Source of the DNA: Acidimicrobiia bacterium
Lineage (GTDB): Bacteria > Actinomycetota > Acidimicrobiia > IMCC26256 > JAMXLJ01
Assembly (NCBI GenBank): GCA_024281095.1
Contig: JAMXLJ010000165.1
Coordinates: 1-39,780 of the forward strand
Length of the DNA stretch: 39,780 bases
Direction: 5' to 3'
In this document: positions 16,170 to 24,780 of the stretch, one piece after another
How positions within the stretch are numbered: position 1 is the stretch's first letter
Layout: every line of letters begins with the position of its first letter
Notes under the pieces: model-generated
Database searches by the model: none
What the model saw: the letters and a program-made list of their open reading frames with translations, nothing else
What the model was told of the DNA's origin: nothing
Made by a program: the position numbers and the translations under genes

Positions 16170-17617
16170 CCACCACGGGATCCGAGACCGGTGCGCCGAT
16201 CACCGACCGGGTGCGCGAGCTCGTCGGGCGCAGCTCGCCCTTCAACACGGCACGGGACGCGGTGAACGAGGCGATGATCCGCCACTGGTGCGACATCATC
16301 GACGATGCCAACCCCGTCTACACCGATGCCTCCACGGCGAGCGCGTCGGTGTTCGGCGGGATCGTCGCACCGCCCGCGATGCTCGACGTGTGGGACAAGC
16401 CCGGTCTGCACCTGACGCGAGATCCCTCGAACCCGCAGAGCGCGGCGCTGAACCTGCTCGACGCCGCCGGTTTCACGTCCACGGTCGCGGTGAACTCCGA
16501 GCTCGAGTTCGCGCGCTACCTCCGGCCGGGGGAGTGGCTCCACAGCACGCTGACGCTCGAGGAGGTGAGCGACGAGAAGCAGACCGGCCTCGGCACGGGC
16601 CACTTCGTCACGAGCCGGTTGTCGTACTCCGTGGGCGACGAGCTCGTCGGCACGGTGCTCTTCCGGGTGTTGAAGTTCCGCCCCGGCACCGGCCGAGCGC
16701 GGTCCGCCGCCGAAAAGCCCGGCCCGGACCCCGACCCGGCGTTGCGGCCTCGCCCCGCGATCAATCGCGACAACCAGTACTTCTGGGACGGCGCCCGCGC
16801 GCACGAGCTGCGGATCCAGCGTTGCAACGAGTGCGGCGAGCAGTACTTCCCGCCGATGCCGCGGTGCCGGCGTTGCGGCAGCTTGTCGATGGGCTACCGG
16901 GTCGCCTCCGGGCGCGGGTCGTTGTACAGCTTCGCGGTGCCGCACTACCCGCAGGTCAACGGGTTCCGGTATCCCGTGTTGGTCGGTCTCGTCGAGCTGG
17001 AAGAGGGCACGCGGCTCGTGTCGAACGTCGTCGGCTGCCGCCGTGAGCACCTGCGGGTCGGGATGCCGTTGGAGCTGTGCTGGCTCGACAGCCACCCGGC
17101 GTCGGCGGACGGGGCCGTCGACTCGCGCGGCGCGATCTCGCTGCCGCAGTTCCGCCCGGCGCGTGCAGCGCGTCATACCGAGACCCGCCGCGCCGATGCC
17201 GTCGCCCCCGGCGACGAGCTCCCGTTGTGCCCGATTCCGCTCACCACGACGCTGATCGCCGGTGGCGCCCTCGCGACGCTCGACTACTTCGACGCGCACC
17301 ACGACCGCGACATGGCGCAGCAACGAGGCTCGAAGGACGTGTTCATGAACATCCACACGACGCTCGGCCTGTGCGAGCGCTACGTGTCGGACTGGGCCGG
17401 CCCCGAGGCGTGGTGGCGCGCGCTTCGTGTGCGTCTCGGCGCGCCGAACTATCCCGGCGACACCATGACGATGACCGGATCCGTCACGGCCGTCGACCAG
17501 GGCTCGGGCGAGGCGACGATCGTGTTCCGCGGCACGAACGGGCTCGGTGATCACGTCTCGGGCACGGCCGAGCTGACGTTGCCGGCAAGCGAAAGATCAA
17601 TCGGAGCGGCACGATGA
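16166..17617 (+). CDS. Fused MaoC dehydratase / DUF35 OB-fold / MaoC protein (ChsH2-ChsH1-like enoyl-CoA hydratase)
   Basis: 483 residues in three parts. Residues 1 to about 175 are a MaoC-type hot-dog domain with IIDDANPVYTD (44-54), where the usual catalytic His is Tyr. Residues 200-310 are a DUF35 module: a zinc ribbon of Cys220, 223, 234 and 237, then an OB fold. Residues 355-475 are a second hot-dog with LDYFDAHHDRD (372-382) and GSKDVFMNIHTT, which resembles the catalytic half. In Mycobacterium tuberculosis these parts are separate proteins, ChsH2 (MaoC + DUF35) and ChsH1 (MaoC), hydrating a steroid side-chain enoyl-CoA. Here they are one chain, followed by the Ltp2-like gene as expected. 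The start is GTG with GAGGAG. Substrate is inferred. Confidence 0.87.
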   Translation: MTTTGSETGAPITDRVRELVGRSSPFNTARDAVNEAMIRHWCDIIDDANPVYTDASTASASVFGGIVAPPAMLDVWDKPGLHLTRDPSNPQSAALNLLDAAGFTSTVAVNSELEFARYLRPGEWLHSTLTLEEVSDEKQTGLGTGHFVTSRLSYSVGDELVGTVLFRVLKFRPGTGRARSAAEKPGPDPDPALRPRPAINRDNQYFWDGARAHELRIQRCNECGEQYFPPMPRCRRCGSLSMGYRVASGRGSLYSFAVPHYPQVNGFRYPVLVGLVELEEGTRLVSNVVGCRREHLRVGMPLELCWLDSHPASADGAVDSRGAISLPQFRPARAARHTETRRADAVAPGDELPLCPIPLTTTLIAGGALATLDYFDAHHDRDMAQQRGSKDVFMNIHTTLGLCERYVSDWAGPEAWWRALRVRLGAPNYPGDTMTMTGSVTAVDQGSGEATIVFRGTNGLGDHVSGTAELTLPASERSIGAAR

Positions 17618-18792
17618 CGGCGCACCGGTACGCGGGCGCCACCGCGATCGCCGGCATCGGCGCCACCGAGTTCTCGAAGCGCTCCGGCCGCAGCGAGTTG
17701 CAGCTCGCGGTCGAGGCGTGCACGGCCGCGCTCGACGACGCCGGCCTCGAGCCGCACCGCGTCAACGGGCTCTCGACGTTCACCATGGAGACCAACCCGG
17801 AGAACGAGGTGATGCGCAGCCTCGGCATCCCGGAGCTCACCCACTTCAGCCGTATCCACTTCGGAGGCGGCGCCCCGTGCGGCACCGTGCAGTTCGCGGC
17901 GATGGCCGTCAACGAGGGCGTCGCCGATTACGTGCTGTGTTACCGCGCGTTCAACGAGCGCTCCGGCCGCCGGTTCGGTGCCGGCGTGCAGGAACGGCCC
18001 GCGGGCGCGACGGCAGAAGAGGCGCAGTTCGCGTGGACGTCGCCCTACGGGTTGCTCACACCCGCGTCATGGGTGGCGATGTTCGCGACGCGGCTGATGC
18101 ACGAGTACGGCGTCACGAGCGAGGACTTCGGACGGGTCGCGGTTGCCGACCGACGTCATGCCGCCACGAACCCGGCCGCGCACTTCTACGGCGCGCCGAT
18201 CACCCTCGAGGACCATCAGGAGAGCCGCTTCATCGTCGAGCCGCTTCACCTGCTCGACTGCTGTCAGGAGACCGACGGCGGCCAGGCCCTGCTCGTCACG
18301 ACGCTCGAACGGGCGCGAGACCTGCGGCAGGCGCCCGTCGTCGTCGAGGCGGCCGCGCAGGGGATGGCCGACGACCAGCAGATGATGCGCTCGTTCTTCC
18401 GCGACTCGCTCGTGGGTCTGCCGGAGATGGGCGTATGCGCGCGACAGATGTGGGAGACGTCGGGGCTCGGTCCCGACGACATCCAGACTGCGGTGATCTA
18501 CGACCACTTCACGCCGTTCGTGTTGCCGCAGCTCGAGGAGTTCGGGTTCTGCGGACGCGGCGAGGCGAAGGACTTCATCACCGGCGGCGCCATCGAGATC
18601 GGCGGTCGGTTGCCGCTCAACACCCACGGCGGCCAGCTCGGCGAGGCATATCTCCACGGCATGAACGGCATCGCCGAGGGCGTCCGGCAGGTTCGTGGCA
18701 CCTCGGTGAACCAGGTCGGCGGAGTGGACCACGTGCTCGTGACCGCGGGCACCGGGGTGCCCACGAGCGCGCTCGTGCTGGGCCGCGAATGA
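17614..18792 (+). CDS. Thiolase-fold lipid-transfer protein, Ltp2-like aldolase
   Basis: 392 residues of the non-decarboxylating thiolase/SCP-x-like family. Seen: AIAGIGATEFSKRSGRSELQLAVEAC at the N-terminus, FGGGAPCGTVQFAAMAV at the position of the thiolase nucleophile, YDHFTPFVLPQLEEFGFC, and the C-terminal LPLNTHGGQLGEAYLHGMNG. By eye the usual catalytic Cys position is not conserved (the Cys in APCG is offset by two). That fits aldolases such as Ltp2, which cleave a beta-hydroxyacyl-CoA by retro-aldol chemistry using a partner DUF35 domain. ATGA overlap with the DUF35-containing hydratase supports a physical complex. Expected product: a ketone plus a shortened acyl-CoA. Confidence 0.87.
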   Translation: MTAHRYAGATAIAGIGATEFSKRSGRSELQLAVEACTAALDDAGLEPHRVNGLSTFTMETNPENEVMRSLGIPELTHFSRIHFGGGAPCGTVQFAAMAVNEGVADYVLCYRAFNERSGRRFGAGVQERPAGATAEEAQFAWTSPYGLLTPASWVAMFATRLMHEYGVTSEDFGRVAVADRRHAATNPAAHFYGAPITLEDHQESRFIVEPLHLLDCCQETDGGQALLVTTLERARDLRQAPVVVEAAAQGMADDQQMMRSFFRDSLVGLPEMGVCARQMWETSGLGPDDIQTAVIYDHFTPFVLPQLEEFGFCGRGEAKDFITGGAIEIGGRLPLNTHGGQLGEAYLHGMNGIAEGVRQVRGTSVNQVGGVDHVLVTAGTGVPTSALVLGRE

Positions 18793-18802
18793 ACAGGCTC
18801 GC

Positions 18803-19306
18803 ATGAACGCCGTCGACCGCCTGGTCGCGCACGAGGAGATTCGCCAGCTCGCGTCGCGCTACGCGCTCGCGCTCGATTCGCGCGACCTCGACACGCTCGT
18901 GGGCCTGTTCGTCGCCGATGTCCGCGTCGGCCGCGACGAGCGCGGTCGTGACGCGCTGCGTGCGTCGTTCGAGGCGTCGCTTCGCGGCATCGGGATCTCG
19001 ATCCTCAATGTGGGCACCCACGTGATCGACGTCGTCGACGACGCGCATGCGACCGGCCACGTGTACTGCAAGGGCGAGATCCAGGACGGCGACCGCTGGA
19101 TCCATCAGGCGATCCTCTACCGCGACACGTACGAACGCCGCGGCGACCACTGGTACTTCGTCCGCCGCATCCACGAGCTCTGGTACGGCGCGGAGGTCGG
19201 CGTGAACCCGCTGTCGCTGCCGCCGGCCAACTGGCCCGAGCACCACGACGGCCGCGGGACGCTGCCGGAGTGCTGGAAGACCTGGAACGAGTTCAACGGG
19301 AGGTAG
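18803..19306 (+). CDS. SnoaL-like (NTF2-fold) protein
   Basis: 167 residues. It starts VDRLVAHEEIRQLASRYALALDSRDLDTLVGLFVADVRVG, the classic opening of SnoaL_4-type NTF2-fold proteins, followed by five beta-strands including HVIDVVDDAHATGHVYCKGEIQ and ILYRDTYERRGDHWYFVRRIHELWYG. The fold makes a cone-shaped pocket used by cyclases, isomerases (ketosteroid isomerase), hydratases and dioxygenase beta subunits. Its place between the aldolase and two SDRs suggests an isomerase, dehydratase or binding role on the same intermediate. The catalytic residues cannot be fixed from sequence alone. It lies 10 bases after the aldolase gene and 4 before the next. Confidence 0.85.
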   Translation: MNAVDRLVAHEEIRQLASRYALALDSRDLDTLVGLFVADVRVGRDERGRDALRASFEASLRGIGISILNVGTHVIDVVDDAHATGHVYCKGEIQDGDRWIHQAILYRDTYERRGDHWYFVRRIHELWYGAEVGVNPLSLPPANWPEHHDGRGTLPECWKTWNEFNGR

Positions 19307-19310
19307 TCGC

Positions 19311-20108
19311 GTGGGACGTCTCGACGGACGCGTCGCGGTCATCACGGGAGCTGGAGACGGGATCGGACGGGGCATCGCGCGCCGCTTCGCGTCGGAAGGC
19401 GCGAACGTGCTCGTCGCCGAGATCGACGAAGCCAAGGGCGGCGCGGTCGCCGACGACCTGAAGCAGGAATTCGGTGTCGACGCGAGCTGCATCCGCACCG
19501 ACGTCGCGGACAAGGACGACGTGCTGGCAATGATCCGCTTCGCCGAAGACACCTGGGGAGCGCTCGACATCCTCGTGAACAACGCGTGGGGTGGCGGGAA
19601 GATCAGCCGCGTCGAGCACAAGACCGACGCGCTCATGACCCACGGCATGGCGGTCGGCTTCTACGGGCCGTTCTGGGCCATGCAAGCTGCGTTCCCCGGG
19701 ATGAAGGCCCGGCAGTACGGCCGGATCGTCAACGTCTGCTCGCTGAACGGTGTGAACGCCCACATGGGCACCGTCGAGTACAACAGCGCCAAGGAGGCGC
19801 TGCGCTCCGCCACGAGGACCGCGGCGCGCGAGTGGGCGCCGCACGGGATCGTGGCGAACATCATCTGTCCCGCGGCGAAGTCGGCCGCGTTCCGCGCCGT
19901 GATGGCCGAGCATCCCGAGCTCGAGGCGGCCGCCGACGTTGCGAACCCGATGGGTCGTATCGGCGATCCGTTCGACGACATCTCGCCCGTGGCACTGTTC
20001 CTCGCGAGCGACGACGCCCGGTATCTCACCGGCAACACGCTGTTCGTCGACGGCGGGTCGCACATCAACGGCTCCGCGTGGGCGCCGGATCTGCCCGACG
20101 AGCCGTGA
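19311..20108 (+). CDS. SDR family oxidoreductase
   Basis: 265 residues, GTG start with GGGAGG 7 bases upstream. Rossmann motif TGAGDGIG (residues 13-20), LVNNAWGGG in place of NNAG, catalytic Ser in NVCSLNG, and YNSAK. The end TGNTLFVDGGSHINGS is the standard SDR C-terminus. NAW/GGGK and a methionine-rich central part (ALMTHGMAVGFYGPFWAMQAAFPGMK) suggest a bulky hydrophobic substrate. Lying in the operon with the hydratase and aldolase, it probably oxidises or reduces a hydroxy/keto group on the same substrate. It overlaps the second SDR by GTGA. Confidence 0.92.
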   Translation: MGRLDGRVAVITGAGDGIGRGIARRFASEGANVLVAEIDEAKGGAVADDLKQEFGVDASCIRTDVADKDDVLAMIRFAEDTWGALDILVNNAWGGGKISRVEHKTDALMTHGMAVGFYGPFWAMQAAFPGMKARQYGRIVNVCSLNGVNAHMGTVEYNSAKEALRSATRTAAREWAPHGIVANIICPAAKSAAFRAVMAEHPELEAAADVANPMGRIGDPFDDISPVALFLASDDARYLTGNTLFVDGGSHINGSAWAPDLPDEP

Positions 20109-20914
20109 GCACGCCGGAGAACGAGCCATCGTCGCGTTCCCTCGCCGGCTGCGTCGCAGTGGTGTCGGGCGCGGGCGAAGGCATCGGACGTTCCTGTGCG
20201 CTCGCGCTCGCCCGCGACGGTGCCGACGTTGCGCTCGGTGCGCGGCGTCGCGAGCAGGTCGAGCGCGTGGCGAGGGAGGTGCGGGCGCTCGGCAGGCGGG
20301 CGCTCGCCGTGCCCACGGACATCACGGTGCTCGACCAGGGGCGTGCGCTGGTCGACCGCGCCGCGGACGAGCTCGGCCGCGTCGACGCGGTCGTCAACGT
20401 CGCCGCGCTCAGCGACACGCATACGAAGTTGGAGCAGATCGACTGGGAGGTGTACCGGAAGGTCTTCGAGACCAACGTGCTCGGCACGCTCGAGGTCAGC
20501 CGCGCCGCGCTGCCCTACATGCAGGCGCAGGGTGGAGGCGCGATCGTCCAGATCAGCAGCAGCGCCATGCGTACGATGCCCGCCAAGCAGGCGCCGTACG
20601 TGTCGACCAAGGCCGCGCTCGTCAGTGCCTCACAGGTGCTCGCGCGTGAGGTCGGCCCCGACAACATTCGCGTCAACGTCGTCGTGCCCGGCTACGTGAC
20701 CGGCCCGCACCTCGACGGCTTGTTCGCCCGGATCGCGCAACGTCGCGACTGGACGACCGAGCAGGTCTTCGCGGAAGCCGAGTCGCTCACCGCGTTGCAA
20801 CGCATCCCGTCGCCCGACGACGTCGCCGAAGCTGTCGTCTTCCTTGCATCCGCGCGAGCGGCCGCCATCACCGGCGCGGTGCTCGACGTCAACGCCGGCT
20901 TGTGGATCGGGTGA
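20105..20914 (+). CDS. SDR family oxidoreductase (second of tandem pair)
   Basis: 269 residues, starting at the GTG that overlaps the previous stop (GTGA); a longer frame open upstream is only the shadow of the first SDR. Motifs: SGAGEGIG, VVNVAALSD in place of NNAG, catalytic Ser in QISSSAM, and YVSTK. NVAA lacks the usual Asn that helps the catalytic tetrad. The C-terminus is ITGAVLDVNAGLWIG. It shares operon and fold with the preceding SDR but only motif-level similarity, so the pair are not a recent duplication and probably act at two different steps. Confidence 0.9.
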   Translation: MSTPENEPSSRSLAGCVAVVSGAGEGIGRSCALALARDGADVALGARRREQVERVAREVRALGRRALAVPTDITVLDQGRALVDRAADELGRVDAVVNVAALSDTHTKLEQIDWEVYRKVFETNVLGTLEVSRAALPYMQAQGGGAIVQISSSAMRTMPAKQAPYVSTKAALVSASQVLAREVGPDNIRVNVVVPGYVTGPHLDGLFARIAQRRDWTTEQVFAEAESLTALQRIPSPDDVAEAVVFLASARAAAITGAVLDVNAGLWIG

Positions 20915-20985
20915 GCGTGTAGGTCCTCGTCATGTTGCTGCGGACGGCGTACGATCCCGCGCATTCTCTCGGGGGGAGGGCCGCC

Positions 20986-22332
20986 ATGCGCGCCGGCCGT
21001 TGGTTCGTCCCGTTCGTCGTCGTCGCACTCGTTTCGAGCGCATGCAGCCGCTCCGGCGGGAGCTCGAAGGGCACGAGCGGTACGACGGCGGGCAAGGCCG
21101 CCGCGACCGCAGCGGGCGACTTCGGCGATCTCAAGGGCGTGTGCGGCCCGGGAACGTCGAAGGGTGCCACTGATCTCGGCGTGTCCGACAGCGTGATCCG
21201 CATCGGCACCATGGCCGACCCGGGCAACACGGTGTCTCCCGGCCTCGACCAGGAGCTGTTCGACACCGCCGACGCGTTCGTCGGGTGGTGCAACGCAGCC
21301 GGAGGGATCGACGGGCGCCGGCTCCAGCTCGACAAGTGGGACGCCAAGCTCTTCGAGGTGCCGGCCCGCATGATCGACGCGTGCCAGGTCGACTTCGCCC
21401 TGATCGGCAACGGGGAAGGCCTCGACTCGAGCGGCGTCGACCAGCGGGTGAAGTGCAAGCTTCCGGAGATCACGGCGTACGACGTGTCGGCGAAGGCGGG
21501 AACCGCGCCGCTGTCGCTCCAGGCGCTCTCCACCTCCGACCACCAGAGTGACCTCGGTGGTGCGTACCGGGCTCTGGCCGCCTTCGATCCCGAGGCGGTC
21601 AAGCACTACGGCCTCCTGAGCAACCAGTATCAGTCGATCAAGGACTCGGGCGACCGCGCCCGCGCCGCAGCGAAGATTCTCGGATACACCGAGGTGTACT
21701 ACGACGAGCAGCCGATCCAGGTCGACAATTACCGGCCGTACACGCAGAGCGCCGCGGGCAAAGGCGTGCAGGTCTTCACCAACGAGAGCTCGCCCGCCGA
21801 GGTCTCCCGGGTGTTCAAGGCCTTCCAGGCCATCGGCTACGTGCCGAAGTACTCGATCTTCAGCACGAACATGTACGACCCCTTGTTCATCCAGAATGCC
21901 GGCAACGCGCTGCAGGGCAAGGTGCTCATCAACACGTACATCGTGCCCTTCGAGCTCGCCGGCCAGTATCCGGCCGTCAAGCAGTACATCGACCTCTTGA
22001 GCAGATACGCGAACGGCGCGAAGCCCAAGGCGCTCGGCGTGAACGCGATGTCGGCCTGGCTCCTGTTCGCGAAGTCGGTCAAGCAGTGCGGATCGACCCT
22101 CACCCGCGCGTGCGTCATGAGCAAGGCGGGCGCGGTCACGGGATGGGACAGCGGCGGGCTCAGCGCCCCCTCCGATCCCGGCAACGCGACCGGTCCGACC
22201 GAGCGTTGCTTCGTGCTCGTGCAGGCGACACAGACGGGCTTCGTCGTCGACAAGGAGATCACGAAGCCCAACACCGGCATCTTCAACTGCAGCGACGCCA
22301 ACCGGATCGACCTGCCCGGTTTCCCGAAGTAA
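20986..22332 (+). CDS. ABC-type substrate-binding lipoprotein (Leu/Ile/Val-binding-like, Peripla_BP_6)
   Basis: 448 residues from MRAGRWFVPFVVVALVSSACS, a lipoprotein signal with lipidated Cys20; GGGGGGAGGG precedes the ATG. A Gly/Ser/Thr/Ala linker follows, then a two-lobed type-1 periplasmic-binding fold beginning VIRIGTMADPGN, with FVGWCNAAGGIDGRRLQLD and the hinge-type segments typical of branched-chain amino acid binding proteins. In actinobacterial catabolic loci such lipoproteins often bind aromatic or steroid-like acids. No permease or ATPase gene is adjacent, so it may serve a transporter elsewhere. It lies 71 bases behind the SDR pair, possibly in the same transcription unit. Confidence 0.88.
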   Translation: MRAGRWFVPFVVVALVSSACSRSGGSSKGTSGTTAGKAAATAAGDFGDLKGVCGPGTSKGATDLGVSDSVIRIGTMADPGNTVSPGLDQELFDTADAFVGWCNAAGGIDGRRLQLDKWDAKLFEVPARMIDACQVDFALIGNGEGLDSSGVDQRVKCKLPEITAYDVSAKAGTAPLSLQALSTSDHQSDLGGAYRALAAFDPEAVKHYGLLSNQYQSIKDSGDRARAAAKILGYTEVYYDEQPIQVDNYRPYTQSAAGKGVQVFTNESSPAEVSRVFKAFQAIGYVPKYSIFSTNMYDPLFIQNAGNALQGKVLINTYIVPFELAGQYPAVKQYIDLLSRYANGAKPKALGVNAMSAWLLFAKSVKQCGSTLTRACVMSKAGAVTGWDSGGLSAPSDPGNATGPTERCFVLVQATQTGFVVDKEITKPNTGIFNCSDANRIDLPGFPK

Positions 22333-22357
22333 CGGGCGTTCGCACGGGCGGCTCGGG

Positions 22358-22801
22358 TCAGCCGCCGAGGCGCATCAGCTCGATCCGTACACCGTCCGGG
22401 TCGGCGACGAACACGAAGTCGCTCGAGGTACCCTCGGGGCCCTCCATGTGGCTGCGAGTGGAGTCGAGACGCGTGCCACCATGCTCGACCAGCTTCGCCG
22501 CGACCTTGTCGACGTCGTCGACGACGAGCGACAGATGCGTGAAACCAAGATGGTTGCGGACGTTCGACGGCACGCCCGTCACGCCACCCCCCGCGTAGTA
22601 CAGCAACTCGATGGTGAGCCCGTCGCGGCTGATGAACTGCGACACGACCTGCACCGGCGGCTCCACCTCGAGGGTCGCCGCGAACTCGGAGCCGACCTCG
22701 AAGCGCGGCCCCGGCACGAACCCGAGGCCGTCGCACCAGAACCGCAACGACCGATCGAGCTCCGAGACGCAGATCCCGACGTGCGAGACGGACGTACTCA
22801 T
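22358..22801 (-). CDS. Glyoxalase/bleomycin-resistance/dioxygenase (VOC) family protein
   Basis: 147 residues with two beta-alpha-beta-beta-beta halves of the vicinal-oxygen-chelate fold. The first begins VSHVGICVSELDRSLRFWCDGLGF and the second LGFTHLSLVVDDVDKVAAKLVEHGG, ending FVADPDGVRIELM. Probable metal ligands are His7, the Glu in TIELLYY, His89 and the Glu in RIELM, the pattern of metal-dependent lyases, isomerases and dioxygenases such as methylmalonyl-CoA epimerase. Its ATG overlaps the stop of the upstream kinase gene as ATGA. Epimerase activity on a CoA thioester would fit the context but is inference. Confidence 0.9.
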   Translation of the reverse strand: MSTSVSHVGICVSELDRSLRFWCDGLGFVPGPRFEVGSEFAATLEVEPPVQVVSQFISRDGLTIELLYYAGGGVTGVPSNVRNHLGFTHLSLVVDDVDKVAAKLVEHGGTRLDSTRSHMEGPEGTSSDFVFVADPDGVRIELMRLGG

Positions 22802-23892
22802 GCCCCCGCGCTCCCGGCGCGCCTCGACGCGCGGCCCCGGCCCCGCAACGCCGCGATCGACGAGCCACCGGCGAGATCGAGCGCGGCGGCGGCGAGATCG
22901 TCGACGGTGGCCCGCACGCGCGGGACCCGCTCCGGAGCCACCTTTGCCAGCCGCGCGTGCGCGCCCTCGGAGATCACCGCGAGCTTGAAGGTGGCGAGCA
23001 CCCGGTAGAAGTCGATGCCGTCGAGATCGTGCCCACTCGTGGTTGCGTAACGCTCGAGCAGCGCGTCCGTGTCGGGGAAGCCCGGATTGCCGCGGTGCGG
23101 CTGGGGAGTGCGGTTGCGCCAGAGCAACTCGCCTACGGAGCCCCAGTACGTCGCGAGCATGCCGACGTCGGCCAGGGGATCGCCGAGTGTCGCCATCTCC
23201 CAGTCGAGCACGGCCTGCATCCGCGCCGGCTCGGCGCGGTGCCACATCGTGTTGTTGAAGCTGTAGTCGCCGTGCACGATGCCGTGGCGCGTGTCGACGG
23301 GCACCGCGCGCTCGAGACGCGTCGCGAGCTCGTCGATCACGGGCAGCTCGCGTTGCTTCGACACTTCCCATTGCCGCCGCCAGCGCCGCACCTGGCGTGC
23401 CGCGAAGCCGTCGGGGCGCCCCAGGTCGGCGAGCCCGATCTGCGCTGCGTCGACGTCGTGCAGCCCGGCGAGCACGTCCACGAGCTCCCATGTCGCGTCG
23501 CGGGCGTCGTCCTCGTCGAGGTGGCCCACCGCGTCCGCGTCGTCGTACACGGCGCCGTCGAGCATCTCCATGAGATAGAAGGGCGCGCCGATCACCTCGA
23601 GGTCGTCGCTGCACGCGACCATCCGCGCGACCGGGATCCCGGTGCCGGCCAGTGCTGCCTGCACCCGGTGTTCGCGCAGCACGTCGTTCGCGGTCTCGAG
23701 CACGCGCCCGAGGGGCGGGCGCCGCAGGACGAGATCGTGCGCCCCATACCGGACCCGGAACGTGAGGTTCGACGAACCGCCCGAGAGCTGCTCGATGCGC
23801 ACCGCGCCACCGGCGTCGGGGAGCGCCGCCGTCAGCCAGGGAACGAACGTGCGCGGCGGGATCGCGGTGGCGGCGTCGTTCCCCGTGTCCAT
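22798..23892 (-). CDS. Phosphotransferase family protein (APH/ACAD10-11 kinase-like)
   Basis: About 364 residues. Unlike the relative at 8826, the catalytic loop is canonical: HGDYSFNNTMW (207-217), with Asp209 and Asn214, and LDWEMATLGDPLADVGM with metal ligand Asp230. The N-lobe has IEQLSGGSSNLTFRV (nucleotide loop) and LVLRRPPLG (Lys replaced by Arg at the strand). The segment LRRPPLGRVLETANDVLREHRVQAAL is typical of the ACAD10/11-type kinases that phosphorylate 3- or 4-hydroxyacyl-CoAs before beta-oxidation. A GTG lies directly before the chosen ATG. It is coupled to the glyoxalase-family gene. Confidence 0.9.
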   Translation of the reverse strand: MDTGNDAATAIPPRTFVPWLTAALPDAGGAVRIEQLSGGSSNLTFRVRYGAHDLVLRRPPLGRVLETANDVLREHRVQAALAGTGIPVARMVACSDDLEVIGAPFYLMEMLDGAVYDDADAVGHLDEDDARDATWELVDVLAGLHDVDAAQIGLADLGRPDGFAARQVRRWRRQWEVSKQRELPVIDELATRLERAVPVDTRHGIVHGDYSFNNTMWHRAEPARMQAVLDWEMATLGDPLADVGMLATYWGSVGELLWRNRTPQPHRGNPGFPDTDALLERYATTSGHDLDGIDFYRVLATFKLAVISEGAHARLAKVAPERVPRVRATVDDLAAAALDLAGGSSIAALRGRGRASRRAGSAGA

Positions 23893-23925
23893 CACCTCAG
23901 TCTCGCCCGAATCGACCGCCTCGTT

Positions 23926-23972
23926 CAGCTGGGACGATTTTCAGGCGTATGCGCTGAACATCGTCCCAGCTG
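23926..23972. repeat. Palindromic element copy 2 (13-bp perfect stem)
   Basis: CAGCTGGGACGAT (23926-23938) pairs perfectly with ATCGTCCCAGCTG (23960-23972); the centre is TTTCAGGCGTATGCGCTGAAC. Relative to the other copies the second arm position has changed from T to C and its partner from A to G, preserving the pair. It lies between two minus-strand genes, 31 bases after the stop of the DUF5666-like gene and about 35 before the kinase start. Confidence 0.87.
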
Positions 23973-24002
23973 CGGCGGGCCGCGCGAGCTGCGGGTCGTG
24001 GG

Positions 24003-24644
24003 CTACGCGTTGAAGCCGGGGGTGAACCGGGCCGGGGCGGGCCCGTTCGGCTTGTTCGGCGCACCGGGGAACCAGTGGCCGCGGATGTTGCCGAGGCTCG
24101 TCCTGTCCATGATGTTCATCGCCTCGGCCTTGCCGTTCTGAACCGCGGCGGTCAGGAAGACGGTGTCGCCCTTCTTCACGGTGCCGATGCCGTCGCGTCC
24201 GGCGTTGACCACCGTGTTCGTCGTGACGTCGTATGACTTGGTGAAGCCGTCGGCGCTGTGCACCGTGATCGACGAGCTCGACACCGCGTCGACCGTGCCG
24301 GACTGCACGTCGATGGTGCGGTAGCCGCCGCTGCCGTTGGGCACGACGAGCTCGCCGTGGATCGCGCCCATGGCGCCGCCGGGCCCGCCGAATCCCTTGA
24401 AGCCGTGCCGTCCGCCGGCGCCACCGGGGCCGCGCGGTGCGGCGCCGTTTGCCGGGCCGGGCATGGTCGTCGACGAGCCCGACGAAGAGCCCGTGTCGGC
24501 CATCGCCGCAGTGATGCCGCCGACGATCAGTGCGACCGTGACCGCGGCGACGAGCGTGACGGTGCGGGAGCGCGGCCAGCGCGGGTGGGAACGGGACTCG
24601 GTCTGGGTGACGGTCTCGGGTTCCTGGGGTACCTGCGGTTCCAA
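24003..24644 (-). CDS. Membrane-anchored DUF5666-like exported protein
   Basis: 213 residues if started at TTG (24644), which has GGAGGA 7 bases upstream; no ATG or GTG in frame is equally placed, and frames further out have no such site. A short cytoplasmic acidic/polar tail is followed by one transmembrane helix (TVTLVAAVTVALIVGGITAAM, about 28-48), a Gly/Pro-rich linker (GGAGGRHGFKGFGGPGG) and a beta-rich domain (TIDVQSGTVDAVSSSSITVHSADGFTKSYDV) resembling the DUF5666 repeat of surface proteins. It probably faces outside the membrane. It is divergent from the SDR/MarR operon and shares its 200-base upstream region, including the twin operators. Confidence 0.75.
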   Translation of the reverse strand: MEPQVPQEPETVTQTESRSHPRWPRSRTVTLVAAVTVALIVGGITAAMADTGSSSGSSTTMPGPANGAAPRGPGGAGGRHGFKGFGGPGGAMGAIHGELVVPNGSGGYRTIDVQSGTVDAVSSSSITVHSADGFTKSYDVTTNTVVNAGRDGIGTVKKGDTVFLTAAVQNGKAEAMNIMDRTSLGNIRGHWFPGAPNKPNGPAPARFTPGFNA

Positions 24645-24780
24645 CGATGTCTCCTCCGTCGCGCGTCGCGAGCGGGCGACGCGACATCTGCCGGGCAATG
24701 ATGCCGCCGCTTCGTCTCCGAGGATCGTCAGCCTCGCTGAACTTCTGCTGAGAGTCCCCTGAGGAAGGGGTCCCAGCCGG

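Noticed and set aside
19586-20914. A 442-codon plus-strand frame as a single gene
   Set aside because: Only its last 269 codons from the GTG at 20105 are an SDR; the earlier part is out of frame with the preceding SDR, which is clearly real.
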